From Mixta tenebrionis (GTDB lineage: Bacteria > Pseudomonadota > Gammaproteobacteria > Enterobacterales > Enterobacteriaceae), in NCBI RefSeq assembly GCF_006517625.1, contig NZ_VHQI01000013.1, positions 1-64,000 on the forward strand: a DNA stretch of 64,000 nt, written 5' to 3'. A model generated the notes under the pieces. It made no database searches. It saw nothing but the letters and a program-made list of their open reading frames with translations, and was not told where the DNA came from. The position numbers and the translations under genes are program-made. The stretch's first letter is position 1. Every line of letters starts with the position of its first letter. Shown here one piece after another: positions 1 through 9,799 of the stretch.

Positions 1-43
1 TCTGATAAATTGTTAAAGAGCAGCGCCACATTCTACTGCGGCG
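1..43 (-). promoter_or_regulatory. rRNA leader antitermination region (boxB hairpin and boxA)
   Basis: On the minus strand, TGCTCTTTAACA (11-22) is the canonical rrn boxA, and the flanking AATTTATCAGA also matches E. coli rrn leaders. Just before it, GCGCC and GGCGC arms (about 23-43) can form the boxB-like hairpin. The Nus factors assemble here to make rRNA transcription termination-resistant. The window ends inside the leader, before 16S. Confidence 0.85.
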
Positions 44-53
44 CGGGCTGCAT

Positions 54-81
54 ATATTATGCTTTCCCGCTGAAGAGTCAA
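54..81 (-). promoter_or_regulatory. rRNA operon promoter P2
   Basis: On the minus strand, -35 TTGACT (76-81) and -10 TAATAT (54-59) lie 16 bp apart, about 95 bp downstream of P1. The spacer region (CTTCAGCGGGAAAGC) is close to that of E. coli rrn P2. This is the constitutive second promoter of the tandem pair. Confidence 0.8.
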
Positions 82-150
82 GATTTTATTTTCTTTTCCC
101 TTCCTGACTAAGCCGGCTTACAAGCCGTTGTGCCGTGTCAGTGGAGGCGC

Positions 151-205
151 ATTATAGGGAGTTCTTTTTGGCTGACAAGTACTAAATGCAAAAAAAGATT
201 CGTAT
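151..205 (-). promoter_or_regulatory. rRNA operon promoter P1 with UP element
   Basis: Read on the minus strand, a -35 TTGTCA (173-178) and a -10 TATAAT (151-156) are separated by 16 bp. They are followed by a GC-rich discriminator and start region (GCGCC, then CACTGACACGG) very like E. coli rrnB P1. Upstream, 180-205 is A/T rich (runs of T and A), as expected of an UP element, and it abuts the 3' end of murI. In E. coli rrnB also follows murI, so synteny supports the call. The rRNA genes themselves lie beyond the left edge. Confidence 0.9.
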
Positions 206-218
206 GTCGCTTTTTTCA

Positions 219-1070
219 TCAAAGCGCGAGTTTTTCCAACTTTTCGAAGCCATAACGCTGCAAAACGGGCGTTAATTGTACAGCTTCCGCAGTCATTTCC
301 ATACAAAAGGCCAGGTTGTTATCGGAAGAGCGCGCATCAGGCGCCTCATGCTCCAGCAGCCAAACGGTACGCCGGGCAATGGCGGCGGCCGAATCAATAA
401 AACGCGTTCCCTCTGGCAAAACCTGCTGTAGTTCTTCAGCCAGCAAAGGAAAATGAGTACAGCCCAACACCACCGTGTCCGGCGGTTCCGCCATACGCAG
501 CCACGGCTGCAGGATACGGCGAATCGCATCAAGCGACACCATCTGACCGTGCAGCTTCATCTCCGCCAGCTCCACCAGCTCGCCCGAACCCAGCATTTCA
601 GTCTTACATTCACTGGCAAACTGAGCAATCAGATCGTGGGTATAAGAGCGGCGCACCGTCGCCCGCGTCGCCAGCAATCCCACCACGCCGTTGCGCGTCA
701 GTCTGGCGGCAGGTTTGATCGCGGGCACCACGCCAACCACAGGAAAATCAAAGCGCGCCCGCAGCGCAGGCAGAGAAACGGTGCTGGCCGTATTGCAGGC
801 GACAATCACCATTGCTAAAGGATAACGACGCGTTACCGCCTCCACGATCGCTACAACGCGCTCGACAATAAACGCTTCCGATTTTTCCCCATAGGGAAAA
901 GCAACGTTATCAAAGGCATACAGATAATGGAGATCCGGCAACAGCCGCCGAACCTCATCATAGACAGAAAGCCCACCCACACCGGAATCAAATACCAGTA
1001 CGGTGGGCCGCTGATTAGAAACTGTAAGTTCCGCTGAGATAGAACTCTCTGCCTGGGGTTTCGAAGCCAT
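219..1070 (-). CDS. murI: Glutamate racemase MurI
   Basis: A cytoplasmic racemase converting L- to D-glutamate for peptidoglycan precursors. The product is 283 aa, close to E. coli MurI (285 aa). The N-terminal glycine-rich stretch [17 protein letters not shown] is followed by the two catalytic cysteines in ACNTAS (Cys92) and GCTHFPLL (Cys204). The ATG at 1070 (MASKPQ) is chosen because it aligns with the E. coli start; the open frame continues upstream without homology. The start lies inside the 3' end of btuB (overlap of 56 bp), an arrangement also known in E. coli. Its 3' end abuts the rrn P1 UP element. Confidence 0.97.
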   Translation of the reverse strand: MASKPQAESSISAELTVSNQRPTVLVFDSGVGGLSVYDEVRRLLPDLHYLYAFDNVAFPYGEKSEAFIVERVVAIVEAVTRRYPLAMVIVACNTASTVSLPALRARFDFPVVGVVPAIKPAARLTRNGVVGLLATRATVRRSYTHDLIAQFASECKTEMLGSGELVELAEMKLHGQMVSLDAIRRILQPWLRMAEPPDTVVLGCTHFPLLAEELQQVLPEGTRFIDSAAAIARRTVWLLEHEAPDARSSDNNLAFCMEMTAEAVQLTPVLQRYGFEKLEKLAL

Positions 1071-2892
1071 ACGCTGTCTCGTAATCTTTATCGAACAGGT
1101 TGGCGATTCTACCACGAACCGTCAGCTGAGAGGTGACGGGATAAGCAACCGCAAGATCCCACAGGCTCATGCCGCCCAGCTTCACGCGCCGCGTCGGCGT
1201 GCTGCTATAGTCTGTATCATAGCGCGAGCCGGTGTAGAGCCAGGTTAATGACCAGTCGAAATCAGACAGCGTCCAGTCCAGTTGATATTTCACCAGCTGC
1301 CTGGCACGACGCGCCAGAACCTGGTCAGTTTGCGTATCGCGCGGATCGTTATAGTCCCAGGAAAGCTGATGGCTTAGCGGCCCGGTATCGAACTGCGCCG
1401 TTGCCTCAATACCTTTAATCCGCACCTGCTGAATATTGTAATAACGGTAAGAGGCATCGGTATTAATCATATTGTCGATATCATTACGATACGCCGATAC
1501 GCGCCAGTTAACCGCATGAGTTAAACCTTCAACGCCGCCTTCCCACTGTTTGCTTTTTTCCGGCGAGAGATCAGGATTGCCATAGCCCGGTGAATAAACC
1601 TGCCCCAGATTCGGCGCTTTAAAGGCGGTGCCGTAAGAGGCAAAAAGCCGGTAGCCTTCGATAAACTCCCAGGCAGCGGCGCTTTGCCAGGTGCTATGCC
1701 AGCCGAACTGGTTGTTATCATCACCGCGCACCGCTCCTTCCAGCGTTACGCTGCCGAACTGCTGCTGCCCCGTCAGGTAGAGCCCTGTATTGCGTTGTTG
1801 ATAACCCTGCGCCAGATAATTAGTGCCCGGCTCCGTGGTTTGTTTCTGCCAGTCCACGCCAGCGCTGACTTCTCCCTGCGCCACACGCAGGGTATTGCCC
1901 CACTGCAGGTTATATTGCTGGATATCGTCCAGCGTGGAGATAGCGTTATAGCGGCCCAGACGCGGATCGTAATTATAATCTTTAGTGCGGCTGTAGCTGG
2001 CGATCAGCTGGGTCGAATAGATATCGTTCTGAAAACGCAGCCCGCTATCCCAGTTGCGGCTGTACAGCTGCCGCGTATCCCTGATGCCTGTTACCTGGGT
2101 ATAGCTGCTGTCATAAAGGTAATCGGAATCGTAGGCGCTGCGGTTGCTGAAGCCATAGCCGCGTATAAAGCCGCTAAGCTCATTGGTAAACTGCTGCTCA
2201 ATCGAGCCATACAGCGTTTTACTCATGAAGCCATCACGATCGGGCTGGGCTGGGCCATAAGCGTTAGGATAGCCCGCCCTGACATCGAACCCTTTGGTAT
2301 AGGTGTAGTCTCCCGCCAGCGTGAGCGTCGTCGCCTCGCCCAGCTTTTGCTGCGTCGCGCCGTCATAGGTCTGATAGCCGTGGGAGCCGACGCCCGCCGT
2401 TAAGCTGCTGCCGGGCTGCCCGCGTCCGGTAATAATATTGATCACGCCGCCAATAGCGTCTGAGCCGTATACGGCGGAACGCGCGCCACGGATATATTCG
2501 ATGCGCTGCACCAGCGAGAGCGGAATCTGGCTAAGATCGGACGATCCGCTAATGCCCGCCTGATTAAGCCGCACGCCGTTAATCAAAATCAGCACATGAT
2601 CCGATTCGGTGCCGCGAATAAACAGCGAACTTTGCTGCCCCAGGCCGCCGTTAACCGCTGAGTTGACGCCGGGCAGGCGGCGCATCACATCCACCAGGCT
2701 TTTCGCCTGCCAGCGTTCGATATCATCGCGGGTGACGATGGTAGTGGGCACCAGTACAGAGGAAACCGGCTGAGCAAAACGATTTGCTGTTACTACGATA
2801 TCATTATTACCGCTGGCGGCGATGCCGAACGGCACCCAGCAGGAAAGTGCCGCAATAGCCAATGCCAGCGGCGTTTTTTTCATTATCATCAT
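1015..2892 (-). CDS. btuB: Vitamin B12 TonB-dependent outer-membrane receptor BtuB
   Basis: An outer-membrane 22-strand barrel that imports cobalamin using TonB energy. A signal peptide ([20 protein letters not shown], then Ala-Ala) precedes the TonB box [10 protein letters not shown] plug domain follows, with motifs [19 protein letters not shown] and [15 protein letters not shown] (roughly residues 105-155). The barrel ends in the aromatic-terminated strand ...FYLSGTYSF typical of outer-membrane proteins. At 625 aa it is slightly longer than E. coli BtuB (614). The start is uncertain between ATG codons at 2892, 2889 and 2883. Expression should be controlled by the cobalamin riboswitch just upstream. 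The 3' end overlaps murI. Confidence 0.97.
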   Translation of the reverse strand: MMIMKKTPLALAIAALSCWVPFGIAASGNNDIVVTANRFAQPVSSVLVPTTIVTRDDIERWQAKSLVDVMRRLPGVNSAVNGGLGQQSSLFIRGTESDHVLILINGVRLNQAGISGSSDLSQIPLSLVQRIEYIRGARSAVYGSDAIGGVINIITGRGQPGSSLTAGVGSHGYQTYDGATQQKLGEATTLTLAGDYTYTKGFDVRAGYPNAYGPAQPDRDGFMSKTLYGSIEQQFTNELSGFIRGYGFSNRSAYDSDYLYDSSYTQVTGIRDTRQLYSRNWDSGLRFQNDIYSTQLIASYSRTKDYNYDPRLGRYNAISTLDDIQQYNLQWGNTLRVAQGEVSAGVDWQKQTTEPGTNYLAQGYQQRNTGLYLTGQQQFGSVTLEGAVRGDDNNQFGWHSTWQSAAAWEFIEGYRLFASYGTAFKAPNLGQVYSPGYGNPDLSPEKSKQWEGGVEGLTHAVNWRVSAYRNDIDNMINTDASYRYYNIQQVRIKGIEATAQFDTGPLSHQLSWDYNDPRDTQTDQVLARRARQLVKYQLDWTLSDFDWSLTWLYTGSRYDTDYSSTPTRRVKLGGMSLWDLAVAYPVTSQLTVRGRIANLFDKDYETAYGFETPGREFYLSGTYSF

Positions 2893-2949
2893 TTATCAAA
2901 GCATCCAAAAGATCGGGCAGGATGCCGCAGTGGTACGGCCAATAGCACG

Positions 2950-3140
2950 CGATAGCCGTAGAGTGCGACGTATTACCGGCAGGTCTTCGGGCTTGGAATC
3001 TATTATATGGCGATGACTTCCCATCAAATGACAGTGTCTGCTTGCGCTATCGCCACGACATTCCTTACCGCTGCGCGTCAGCCCCAGAATCGCACTGGGT
3101 TCCCTGTTAACTCAGCAGGAGACCGGCTCGCGCAGTCTAC
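2950..3140 (-). ncRNA. Cobalamin (AdoCbl) riboswitch in the btuB leader
   Basis: On the minus strand the leader contains, in order, GGGAACCCAGTGCGATTC (about 3087-3104), the conserved CTGACGCGCAGCGGTAAGGA core (about 3064-3083) and a B12 box AAGCCCGAAGACCTGCC (2978-2994). These are the hallmark elements of the adenosylcobalamin riboswitch, which represses btuB when cobalamin is plentiful. Position directly upstream of btuB agrees with the function. The boundaries are approximate; the expression platform lies between 2893 and 2975. Confidence 0.93.
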
Positions 3141-3263
3141 AAGCGCGCTTTTTGGAAGTCCAGACTTCCAGGTTGCCCTTCTCAGTAAACGTGAGAAGGC
3201 TGGACATCGCGCAGTGAATCCCTACAATCGCCCGGCAAGTTTGCCATTCAATCAGGAAAAGCC

Positions 3264-4364
3264 ATGACGCCCGAACAACTGCCTGTCGAACAATATGAAG
3301 CCCAGCTCGCGGAAAAGGTGACGCGCCTGCAAACGATGATGGCGGCCTTTTCTGCGCCGGAGGTCGAGGTATTTCGCTCGCCGGCCAGCTACTATCGTAT
3401 GCGCGCTGAATTTCGCATCTGGCACCAGGGCGACGATCTTTACCACATCATGTTCGATCAGCAGACGCACCAGCGTATTCGCGTCGATCAATTTCCGGCC
3501 GCCAGCCGGCTGATCAATCAGCTAATGCCAGTGATGATCGCTGCGATCCGCGACAATGACGCGCTACGCCGCAAGCTTTTCCAGATTGATTATCTCTCCA
3601 CGCTCAGTAACCAGGTCGTTATCTCACTGCTTTATCACCGCAAACTTGATGAGCAGTGGCGGCAGGCGGCGCAGGCGCTGCGTGACGAGCTACGGGCGCA
3701 GGGCATTGACGTACAGCTGATTGGGCGCGCCACCAAAACCAAAATCTGCCTCGATTGCGACTATGTCGATGAACGGCTGCCGGTCGCCGGGCGCGACATG
3801 ATCTATCGCCAGATCGAGAACAGTTTTACTCAGCCCAACGCAGCGGTGAATATTCAGATGCTGGAGTGGGCGCTGGAGGTAACTAAAGGCGCGCAGGGCG
3901 ATCTGCTGGAGCTGTACTGCGGCAACGGCAACTTTTCGCTGGCGCTGGCGCGTAACTTCCGCCGCGTGCTGGCAACGGAAATCGCCAAGCCTTCGGTCGC
4001 GGCCGCCCAGTATAATATCGCGGCCAATCAGATCGATAATGTGCAAATTATTCGCATGGCGGCCGAGGAATTTACCCAGGCGATGAACGGCGTGCGCACC
4101 TTTAACCGCTTACAGGGTATCGATTTGCAGAGCTATCAGTGTGAAACGATTTTCGTCGATCCGCCGCGTAGCGGGCTGGATGAAGAGACGGTGAAGCTGG
4201 TGCAGGGCTATCCGCAGATCCTCTATATCTCCTGTAACCCGCAAACGCTGTGTCAAAATCTGGAAACGCTGAAGGAAACCCATGTTATACAACGTCTGGC
4301 GCTGTTCGATCAGTTTCCTTATACCCATCATATGGAGTGCGGCGTTCTGCTGACGCGCCGTTAA
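3264..4364 (+). CDS. trmA: tRNA (uracil-5)-methyltransferase TrmA
   Basis: Methylates U54 of tRNA to ribothymidine using SAM. The product is 366 aa, identical in length to E. coli TrmA. The SAM-binding motif [16 protein letters not shown] lies at about residue 213, and the catalytic nucleophile is Cys324 in [19 protein letters not shown] is the other RNA-methyltransferase motif. It is transcribed divergently from btuB across the riboswitch region, as in E. coli. Confidence 0.97.
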   Translation: MTPEQLPVEQYEAQLAEKVTRLQTMMAAFSAPEVEVFRSPASYYRMRAEFRIWHQGDDLYHIMFDQQTHQRIRVDQFPAASRLINQLMPVMIAAIRDNDALRRKLFQIDYLSTLSNQVVISLLYHRKLDEQWRQAAQALRDELRAQGIDVQLIGRATKTKICLDCDYVDERLPVAGRDMIYRQIENSFTQPNAAVNIQMLEWALEVTKGAQGDLLELYCGNGNFSLALARNFRRVLATEIAKPSVAAAQYNIAANQIDNVQIIRMAAEEFTQAMNGVRTFNRLQGIDLQSYQCETIFVDPPRSGLDEETVKLVQGYPQILYISCNPQTLCQNLETLKETHVIQRLALFDQFPYTHHMECGVLLTRR

Positions 4365-4427
4365 AACCCGGCGGGAAGCGTCTGCCCGGCAGGGCGACAG
4401 CGGAAACTTCCCGCAGGTTGGCTGCCT

Positions 4428-4450
4428 GGCGCTATCGCGCGGATAGCGCC
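4428..4450. terminator. Hairpin between convergent trmA and yijD
   Basis: GGCGCTATC (4428-4436) and GATAGCGCC (4442-4450) form a perfect 9-bp stem with a 5-nt loop between two converging genes. There is no strong T-run on either side, so intrinsic termination is only likely, not certain. Confidence 0.45.
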
Positions 4451-4456
4451 CCGGCA

Positions 4457-4804
4457 TCAGCTTCTCTTACGCAGTTTGCTGCCAATCCAGAAGATCAGCG
4501 CCACCATTAAAACGGTCGGGATAAAGTTCGAGCCGATTTCAGGGTGGTCGGCGCGAACAATCGCGCTGTAAAGCAAAATGCCCAGCAGAAAAAACGCGGC
4601 GGCCAGCGCAGGCATACCTTCCGGCATCGCGCGATCGAGGTAACGTTGATGCAGGCTCCAGGCAGCAAGGCCCAGCGCAAGAACGGGAAAGATAGAGAAC
4701 GGCACAAAAGTATTAAACAGGGCCGAAAAAGAACCGTTAATCGCGAGGCCGGTAATAAACGCCAGCACCAGGGTTCCTTTATCGCGAGGGTTCTGATCTG
4801 TCAT
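4457..4804 (-). CDS. yijD: Inner membrane protein YijD (DUF1422)
   Basis: A 115-aa protein with about four hydrophobic segments (for example LVLAFITGLAINGSFSALF and IFPVLALGLAAW) and a basic C-terminus (GSKLRKRS). It corresponds to E. coli YijD (about 119 aa), an inner-membrane protein of unknown function. It lies 20 bp downstream of fabR on the same strand, so it is probably the second gene of a fabR-yijD operon. An AAGGA Shine-Dalgarno precedes the ATG. Confidence 0.9.
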   Translation of the reverse strand: MTDQNPRDKGTLVLAFITGLAINGSFSALFNTFVPFSIFPVLALGLAAWSLHQRYLDRAMPEGMPALAAAFFLLGILLYSAIVRADHPEIGSNFIPTVLMVALIFWIGSKLRKRS

Positions 4805-4824
4805 AGCTTATCCTTTTTTATATG

Positions 4825-5469
4825 TTAGTCAGGACTATCGAGCGTGACCGCTGTCCGCTCTTGTTCACGGCGATACCAGTAGTAGGCGCCTTTAGAGATC
4901 ATACGCAGCTGCAACACTAGCCGTTCTTCCAGCCTGCGCCTCTGCTCCACGTCAACATCCAGCGCTTCCGCGCCCGCATTGAACACAATAATCACCATCG
5001 CCTCCGCCTGCGCTTCGGTAAAACTACGCGGCATACGGTTTTCCAGCTCAAGATAATCGGCCAGTTCGGCGATAAAATGCTGGATTTCACGCGCCACGGC
5101 GGCGCGAAACGCAGCGGAGGTGCCCGAACGCTCGCGCAGCAGCAGGCGGAAGGCGTTAGGATTGCTTTCAATAAACTCCATAAAGGTGGCGACGGAGGTT
5201 TTAATTACGCTGCCGCCTTTGGCGATACGCTGACGTGCCTGGCGCATAAGCTGCCTGAGCATCAGGCCGCTTTCATCCACCATGGTTAACCCCAGTTCAT
5301 CCACATCACGAAAATGCCGATAAAACGAGGTTGGAGCAATACCGGCTTCGCGCGCCACTTCGCGTAAACTCAGGCTGGCAAAACTGCGCTCGGCACTTAG
5401 CTGACTAAATGCCGCTTCAATAAGTGAACGTCGTGTACGTTCTTTTTGCTGTGCTCTGACGCCCATCAT
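4825..5469 (-). CDS. fabR: TetR-family unsaturated fatty acid repressor FabR
   Basis: A DNA-binding repressor of fabA and fabB that senses the unsaturated/saturated acyl balance. The product is 214 aa. The N-terminal helix-turn-helix contains [20 protein letters not shown] (about residues 37-56), nearly identical to E. coli FabR. The C-terminal ligand domain includes [20 protein letters not shown]. Two adjacent ATG codons (5469 and 5466) make the exact start ambiguous; MGVRAQQKE is the conserved beginning. It diverges from sthA. Confidence 0.96.
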   Translation of the reverse strand: MMGVRAQQKERTRRSLIEAAFSQLSAERSFASLSLREVAREAGIAPTSFYRHFRDVDELGLTMVDESGLMLRQLMRQARQRIAKGGSVIKTSVATFMEFIESNPNAFRLLLRERSGTSAAFRAAVAREIQHFIAELADYLELENRMPRSFTEAQAEAMVIIVFNAGAEALDVDVEQRRRLEERLVLQLRMISKGAYYWYRREQERTAVTLDSPD

Positions 5470-5660
5470 TACTGCCTGTTAGCCTACCGGAGGCCCACTA
5501 TAACAAATAACTCAGCGTACAGTCCGTCAAAGTTTGTGAACGGCTGTTAACCTCACGCTTTAGCAAATTGCGGCTAAAATCACTGCAGGAATTGGGATGT
5601 GAGCGCTGAGATGTTAGAATCACGTTGCTAAAATGTGTATAAAATAAAGGAAGTGCCGGT

Positions 5661-7061
5661 ATGCAACATGCTTACGATTACGATGTTATTGTGATTGGCT
5701 CTGGCCCTGGCGGCGAAGGCGCCGCGATGGGCCTGGTCAAACAGGGCGCCCGTATTGCCGTGATTGAGCGCTATCACAATATTGGCGGCGGCTGCACACA
5801 CTGGGGAACGATACCGTCCAAAGCGTTGCGACATGCGGTCAGCCGCACTATCGAATTTAATCAAAACCCTTTATACAGCGATCACACCCGCCATCTTCGC
5901 TCCTCTTTCGCCGATATCCTGGCGCATACGGAAAACGTTATTAGCCAGCAGACGCGCATGCGCCAGGGTTTTTACGAGCGCAACCACTGCGAACTGTTTC
6001 AGGGCGACGCCCGCTTTCTTGACGCCAACACCATCGGCCTGACGCATCCTGACGGCTCGGTCGATCGCCTGACGGCGGAAAAATTTGTGATCGCTTGCGG
6101 TTCTCGTCCCTATCATCCGGCGGATGTCGATTTCACCCATCCGCGCATCTATGATTCCGACTCAATCCTTAATCTCCATCATGAACCGGGACACGTGATT
6201 ATCTATGGCGCCGGCGTAATCGGCTGCGAGTATGCCTCGATCTTTCGCGGCCTGAACGTCAAGGTGGATTTAATCAATACGCGCGATCGCCTGCTGGCGT
6301 TTCTCGATCAGGAGATGTCCGATGCGCTCTCCTATCACTTCTGGAACAGCGGCGTGGTAATTCGTCACAACGAAGAATTTGAGAAGATTGAGGGCGTAAG
6401 CGACGGGGTGATCATGCACCTTAAGTCGGGCAAAAAAGTTAAGGCGGACTGCCTGCTTTACGCCAACGGACGCACGGGCAACACCGATTCGCTGTCGCTG
6501 GAAAATGTGGGGCTGGAAGCGGATGGGCGCGGGCTGCTTAAGGTTAACAGTATGTACCAGACCGCACAGCCGCATATCTATGCCGTAGGCGATGTCATCG
6601 GCTATCCCAGCCTGGCCTCCGCCGCCTACGATCAGGGGCGCATCGCCGCACAGGCGGTGATAAAAGGCGAAGCGACGGCGCATCTGATTGAAGATATCCC
6701 CACCGGCATCTACACCATCCCGGAAATCAGCTCCGTAGGAAAAACCGAACAGCAGCTGACGGCGATGAAAGTGCCTTATGAAGTGGGCCGCGCGCAATTT
6801 AAACATCTGGCGCGTGCGCAGATCGTCGGTATGAATGTCGGCAGCCTGAAAATCCTGTTCCATCGCGATACGAAGGAGATTTTAGGTATTCACTGCTTCG
6901 GCGAGCGCGCAGCTGAAATTATTCATATCGGCCAGGCGATTATGGAGCAAAAAAACGGTGGCAACACGATCGAATATTTTGTGAATACCACCTTCAACTA
7001 TCCCACAATGGCGGAAGCCTATCGCGTAGCCGCCCTGAACGGCTTAAACCGCCTGTTTTAA
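5661..7061 (+). CDS. sthA: Soluble pyridine nucleotide transhydrogenase SthA
   Basis: A flavoprotein that transfers hydride between NADPH and NAD+, helping to dispose of excess NADPH. At 466 aa it has the family length. It has an N-terminal FAD fold ([14 protein letters not shown]), the segment [17 protein letters not shown] where a canonical second redox cysteine is replaced by Thr (as known for SthA), an NAD fold [16 protein letters not shown] and the late FAD motif [11 protein letters not shown]. An AAGGAAG ribosome site precedes the ATG. Its last 18 bp overlap the end of oxyR on the other strand. Confidence 0.97.
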   Translation: MQHAYDYDVIVIGSGPGGEGAAMGLVKQGARIAVIERYHNIGGGCTHWGTIPSKALRHAVSRTIEFNQNPLYSDHTRHLRSSFADILAHTENVISQQTRMRQGFYERNHCELFQGDARFLDANTIGLTHPDGSVDRLTAEKFVIACGSRPYHPADVDFTHPRIYDSDSILNLHHEPGHVIIYGAGVIGCEYASIFRGLNVKVDLINTRDRLLAFLDQEMSDALSYHFWNSGVVIRHNEEFEKIEGVSDGVIMHLKSGKKVKADCLLYANGRTGNTDSLSLENVGLEADGRGLLKVNSMYQTAQPHIYAVGDVIGYPSLASAAYDQGRIAAQAVIKGEATAHLIEDIPTGIYTIPEISSVGKTEQQLTAMKVPYEVGRAQFKHLARAQIVGMNVGSLKILFHRDTKEILGIHCFGERAAEIIHIGQAIMEQKNGGNTIEYFVNTTFNYPTMAEAYRVAALNGLNRLF

Positions 7062-7961
7062 CGTGGTTTCCATTTTGCCCTGCATATGGCTGCGAATCGC
7101 TTCAGCCAGCTGCTCATAGCGGCTGCGCAGAGGCGATCCCGGCCGGTAAACCAGCGCGATAGTGCGCTGCGGCACGGGCTTATAGCAGGAAAGATAGCTG
7201 ATGCCGTCGCGGGTGCGCTCAGGCGGCACCGCCAGCGCAGGCAGCAGCGTAATGCCGCTTCCGGCCGCCACCATGTTACGCAGCGTTTCAAGACTGGTTG
7301 CGCGGAAGTGAGTGTCTTCATCGGCGCCGGCCTGAAAGCAGAAGCCCATCGCCTGATCGCGCAGGCAGTGTCCATCTTCCAGCATCAATAACTTCTCGCC
7401 CGCCAGATCGGACATCGGCACGCGATCGCGATCCTTCCACGGATGATCCTGCCAGATCGCCAGCTTCATCGGTTCATCAAACAGCGGAACCTCAATAAAG
7501 GCCGCGCTCTCTTTAACCAGCGCCAGAATAGCGCAGTCAAGCTTGCCGCTATCCAGCTGGCTTAGCAGCTGCTGCGTTTGCGCCTCGTGCAGATACATCT
7601 CCAGCCTGGGAAAGCTTTGATGCAGCATCGGAATAATATGCGGCAACAGATAGGGCCCTACGGTCGGAATCAAACCGATATGCAGCGGACCAGACATCGC
7701 CTCGCCCTGCTGGCTGGCCATCTCCTTCAGCACTTTAACCTCACGCAGTACGGTGCGCGCCTGATCGACCAGCAGTAAACCCGCCTGTGTAAACAGCACT
7801 TTACGGCTGGTGCGCTCCAGCAGCATAACGCCCAGCTCATCCTCCAGCTTACGGATCTGCCCGCTCAGCGTCGGCTGGCTGACATGGCAGGCATCGGCCG
7901 CGCGCCGAAAATGGCGATGTTCTGCGAGGGAAACCAGGTATTCAAGATCACGAATATTCAT
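7044..7961 (-). CDS. oxyR: Hydrogen peroxide-sensing LysR-type regulator OxyR
   Basis: A transcriptional activator of the peroxide response. The product is 305 aa, the same as E. coli OxyR. An N-terminal winged HTH ([20 protein letters not shown]) precedes the regulatory domain, which carries both redox cysteines: Cys199 (DGHCLRD) and Cys208 (MGFCFQ), so disulfide-based sensing is expected. A GGAGG Shine-Dalgarno lies 5 bp before the ATG. It is divergent from a peroxiredoxin-glutaredoxin gene, a plausible direct target. Its stop codon lies inside the sthA 3' end (tail-to-tail overlap). Confidence 0.98.
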   Translation of the reverse strand: MNIRDLEYLVSLAEHRHFRRAADACHVSQPTLSGQIRKLEDELGVMLLERTSRKVLFTQAGLLLVDQARTVLREVKVLKEMASQQGEAMSGPLHIGLIPTVGPYLLPHIIPMLHQSFPRLEMYLHEAQTQQLLSQLDSGKLDCAILALVKESAAFIEVPLFDEPMKLAIWQDHPWKDRDRVPMSDLAGEKLLMLEDGHCLRDQAMGFCFQAGADEDTHFRATSLETLRNMVAAGSGITLLPALAVPPERTRDGISYLSCYKPVPQRTIALVYRPGSPLRSRYEQLAEAIRSHMQGKMETTLKQAV

Positions 7962-8099
7962 TTTATCCTCCGAGCCACGATAGCCCGTGGCAATGGATAG
8001 AATAGCAATGAACGATTAGCCCTATCAAGCCTGGATAAGAATAATGCACAGCAGAAGATAAATATGAACCGCAACGTTAATTAAGAGGTGCTGATTCTT

Positions 8100-8834
8100 A
8101 TGTTTGCAAGTCAGGAAGGCAAAAGCGTCCCACAGGTTACTTTCCATACGCGCCAGGGCGACAGCTGGGTTGATGTAACAACTGACGAGCTGTTTAAGGG
8201 CAAAACCGTTATCGTATTTTCGCTGCCGGGCGCGTTTACCCCAACCTGCTCTTCCAGCCATCTGCCGCGTTATAACGAGCTGTCAGGCGTATTCGCCAGT
8301 CATGGCGTTGACGCCATCCTGTGCGTTTCCGTTAACGATACCTTTGTGATGAATGCGTGGAAAGCGGATCAGCATGCAGAAAATATCACCTTCATTCCGG
8401 ACGGCAACGGCGATTTTACCCGCGGCATGAACATGCTGGTTGAGAAAGCGGATCTCGGCTTTGGCCCGCGCTCCTGGCGTTACTCAATGCTGGTTCGCGA
8501 CGGCGTTATCGAAAAAATGTTTGTAGAGCCGAACAAACCTGGCGACCCGTTTGAAGTTTCTGACGCTGATACGATGCTGCGCTATCTGGCGCCGGAATTT
8601 AAAGTGCAGGAATCGGTCTCGCTGTTTACTAAGCCAGGCTGCCCGTTCTGTACCAAAGCGAAACAGATGCTGCTCGATCGCGGCATTCAATATGAAGAAA
8701 TTGTGCTGGGACAGGATGCCACTACCGTCAGCCTGCGCGCCATGACCGGAAGGGCGACCGTGCCGCAGGTATTTATCGGCGGACGTCATATTGGCGGAAG
8801 CGACGATCTGGAAAAATTCTTTCAGGCTGCCTGA
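8100..8834 (+). CDS. Hybrid peroxiredoxin-glutaredoxin (Prx5/Grx fusion peroxidase)
   Basis: A 244-aa fusion. Residues 1 to about 165 are a Prx5-type peroxiredoxin with peroxidatic Cys50 in [13 protein letters not shown]. Residues about 170-244 are a glutaredoxin with CPFC at 181-184 and the TVPQVF cis-Pro motif. Such hybrids (for example Haemophilus PGdx) reduce H2O2 and alkyl peroxides with glutathione, the Grx domain recycling the Prx domain in cis. The ATG at 8100 is preferred over an in-frame GTG at 8088 because AGAGGTG (8084-8090) is then well placed. It is divergent from oxyR, so OxyR control is inferred. It occupies the place where E. coli has oxyS. Confidence 0.93.
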   Translation: MFASQEGKSVPQVTFHTRQGDSWVDVTTDELFKGKTVIVFSLPGAFTPTCSSSHLPRYNELSGVFASHGVDAILCVSVNDTFVMNAWKADQHAENITFIPDGNGDFTRGMNMLVEKADLGFGPRSWRYSMLVRDGVIEKMFVEPNKPGDPFEVSDADTMLRYLAPEFKVQESVSLFTKPGCPFCTKAKQMLLDRGIQYEEIVLGQDATTVSLRAMTGRATVPQVFIGGRHIGGSDDLEKFFQAA

Positions 8835-8902
8835 GAATCCGGAGGCCGGCTCTCAAGCCGGTTTTCAGATGTGCCTATAAAAATAAATCTGAAGTCAGAG
8901 GT

Positions 8903-8930
8903 TGGCGGGCAAGAATGCCCGCCTTTTTTA
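8903..8930 (+). terminator. Intrinsic terminator after the Prx-Grx gene
   Basis: GGCGGGCA and TGCCCGCC arms form a stable stem around AGAA, followed by a run of seven T (8923-8929). It lies about 70 bp after the stop codon, on the same strand. Confidence 0.85.
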
Positions 8931-9088
8931 TTACTTTCGTAAGCTACACCGGAGACTGTCAGGCATAAAGTATGATGAGTGACAGCAGCTAAATAATTAA
9001 CCGGTTTTTTGCTTTTCGTCATTGGAAAGAGAGCAAATAACCTGTTAAACATTAGCAAATCTGATGTTGTCGTTAACAATTACTCTGA

Positions 9089-9430
9089 TTAAGGCCGCAG
9101 ATTTCCTGGCTTGCCGTGGATCATATTAAGCATCAGCTCTTCCGCATATGCCAGGCCTCTTTCATAACCCATGGCGGTTCCCTTAATGGCGCCGAGAACG
9201 ATACCCACGGCCGCGCCGGCCAGCGCGCCAAGGAATCCGGTAATGCCGCCGCCGATGCCGATTAAATCATAGCGGGACGCGCCGCCCCAGTCGCCCCATA
9301 TCGCCAGCGTCCAGGCGCCGACCACAGCTCCGCCGACCGCGCAGATGGCAAATTCGCCGATATTGGCCAGCATATTCGCGCCATAGCCGCCGGACACGCT
9401 TACTAATTCATTATGGTTCAATTCACGCAT
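9089..9430 (-). CDS. Double-glycine-leader, glycine-zipper bacteriocin/microcin-like peptide (second gene)
   Basis: A 113-aa precursor. Residues 1-15, MRELNHNELVSVSGG, form a double-glycine leader that closely resembles the microcin V leader (MRTLTLNELDSVSGG, from memory). The remaining 98 aa are rich in Gly/Ala with GxxxG-type motifs (AVGGAVVGAW, GALAGAAVGIVLGAIKG), suggesting membrane-inserting helices, and have a polar tail ending MIHGKPGNLRP. AAAGGGA precedes the ATG at a good distance. It lies 42 bp after the upstream peptide gene, so the two are probably co-transcribed. No C39-peptidase exporter or clear immunity gene is adjacent. Function as an antibacterial peptide is inferred from leader and composition only. 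Confidence 0.72.
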   Translation of the reverse strand: MRELNHNELVSVSGGYGANMLANIGEFAICAVGGAVVGAWTLAIWGDWGGASRYDLIGIGGGITGFLGALAGAAVGIVLGAIKGTAMGYERGLAYAEELMLNMIHGKPGNLRP

Positions 9431-9472
9431 GATAATTCCCTTTAAACAACGTTAGTCCAAACTTCAACTCTC

Positions 9473-9799
9473 TTACTCGATTTGACCATTCCTGATCGAT
9501 TCGAAAGCTTTCATTGCCATGTTATAACAAAACTCATAGGAAACCAGTAAACCGCCGATAACGCCGCCGATGGCGCCGATAATAGCTCCGGTAATGGCGC
9601 CGACGGGATGACCGATAAGGCTTAAGCCTAAATAACCCGTATTTTTACCGCCATGAACCCAGCCAATAGCGGCCCCGGTTACAGCAGCAGCAAAGCCGCC
9701 AAGCGCAGCGGTATGCAGGCGATCCGCGAGAAAGTCAAAAAAACCATCGCCCTCACCACCAGCAACGATAGTTATTTCCTCAAAAGAAAGTTGTCTCAT
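9473..9799 (-). CDS. Double-glycine-leader, glycine-zipper bacteriocin/microcin-like peptide (first gene)
   Basis: A 108-aa precursor with leader MRQLSFEEITIVAGG (residues 1-15) ending in Gly-Gly, the cleavage signal for C39-peptidase ABC exporters. The predicted mature part contains two glycine-zipper hydrophobic stretches (ALGGFAAAVTGAAIGW and GAITGAIIGAIGGVIGG) and a polar C-terminus (KAFESIRNGQIE). GAGAGGG precedes the ATG. It shares leader layout and core style with the downstream gene but the core sequences differ, as in two-peptide class IIb bacteriocins. Both lie in the oxyR-argH interval, which in E. coli carries no such genes. Confidence 0.72.
   Translation of the reverse strand: MRQLSFEEITIVAGGEGDGFFDFLADRLHTAALGGFAAAVTGAAIGWVHGGKNTGYLGLSLIGHPVGAITGAIIGAIGGVIGGLLVSYEFCYNMAMKAFESIRNGQIE

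Noticed and set aside
5510-5530. AGCGTACA upstream of fabR, resembling half of a FabR/FadR-type operator.
   Set aside because: Only one half-site is present; the other half does not match, so autoregulation cannot be claimed.
8822-9079. Minus-strand frame of 85 codons just downstream of the second microcin-like gene, considered as an immunity gene.
   Set aside because: It starts with TTG, lacks a ribosome site, reads antisense through the Prx-Grx terminator (giving the typical GGHSCPP translation) and into the end of that gene, and has no clear membrane segment.
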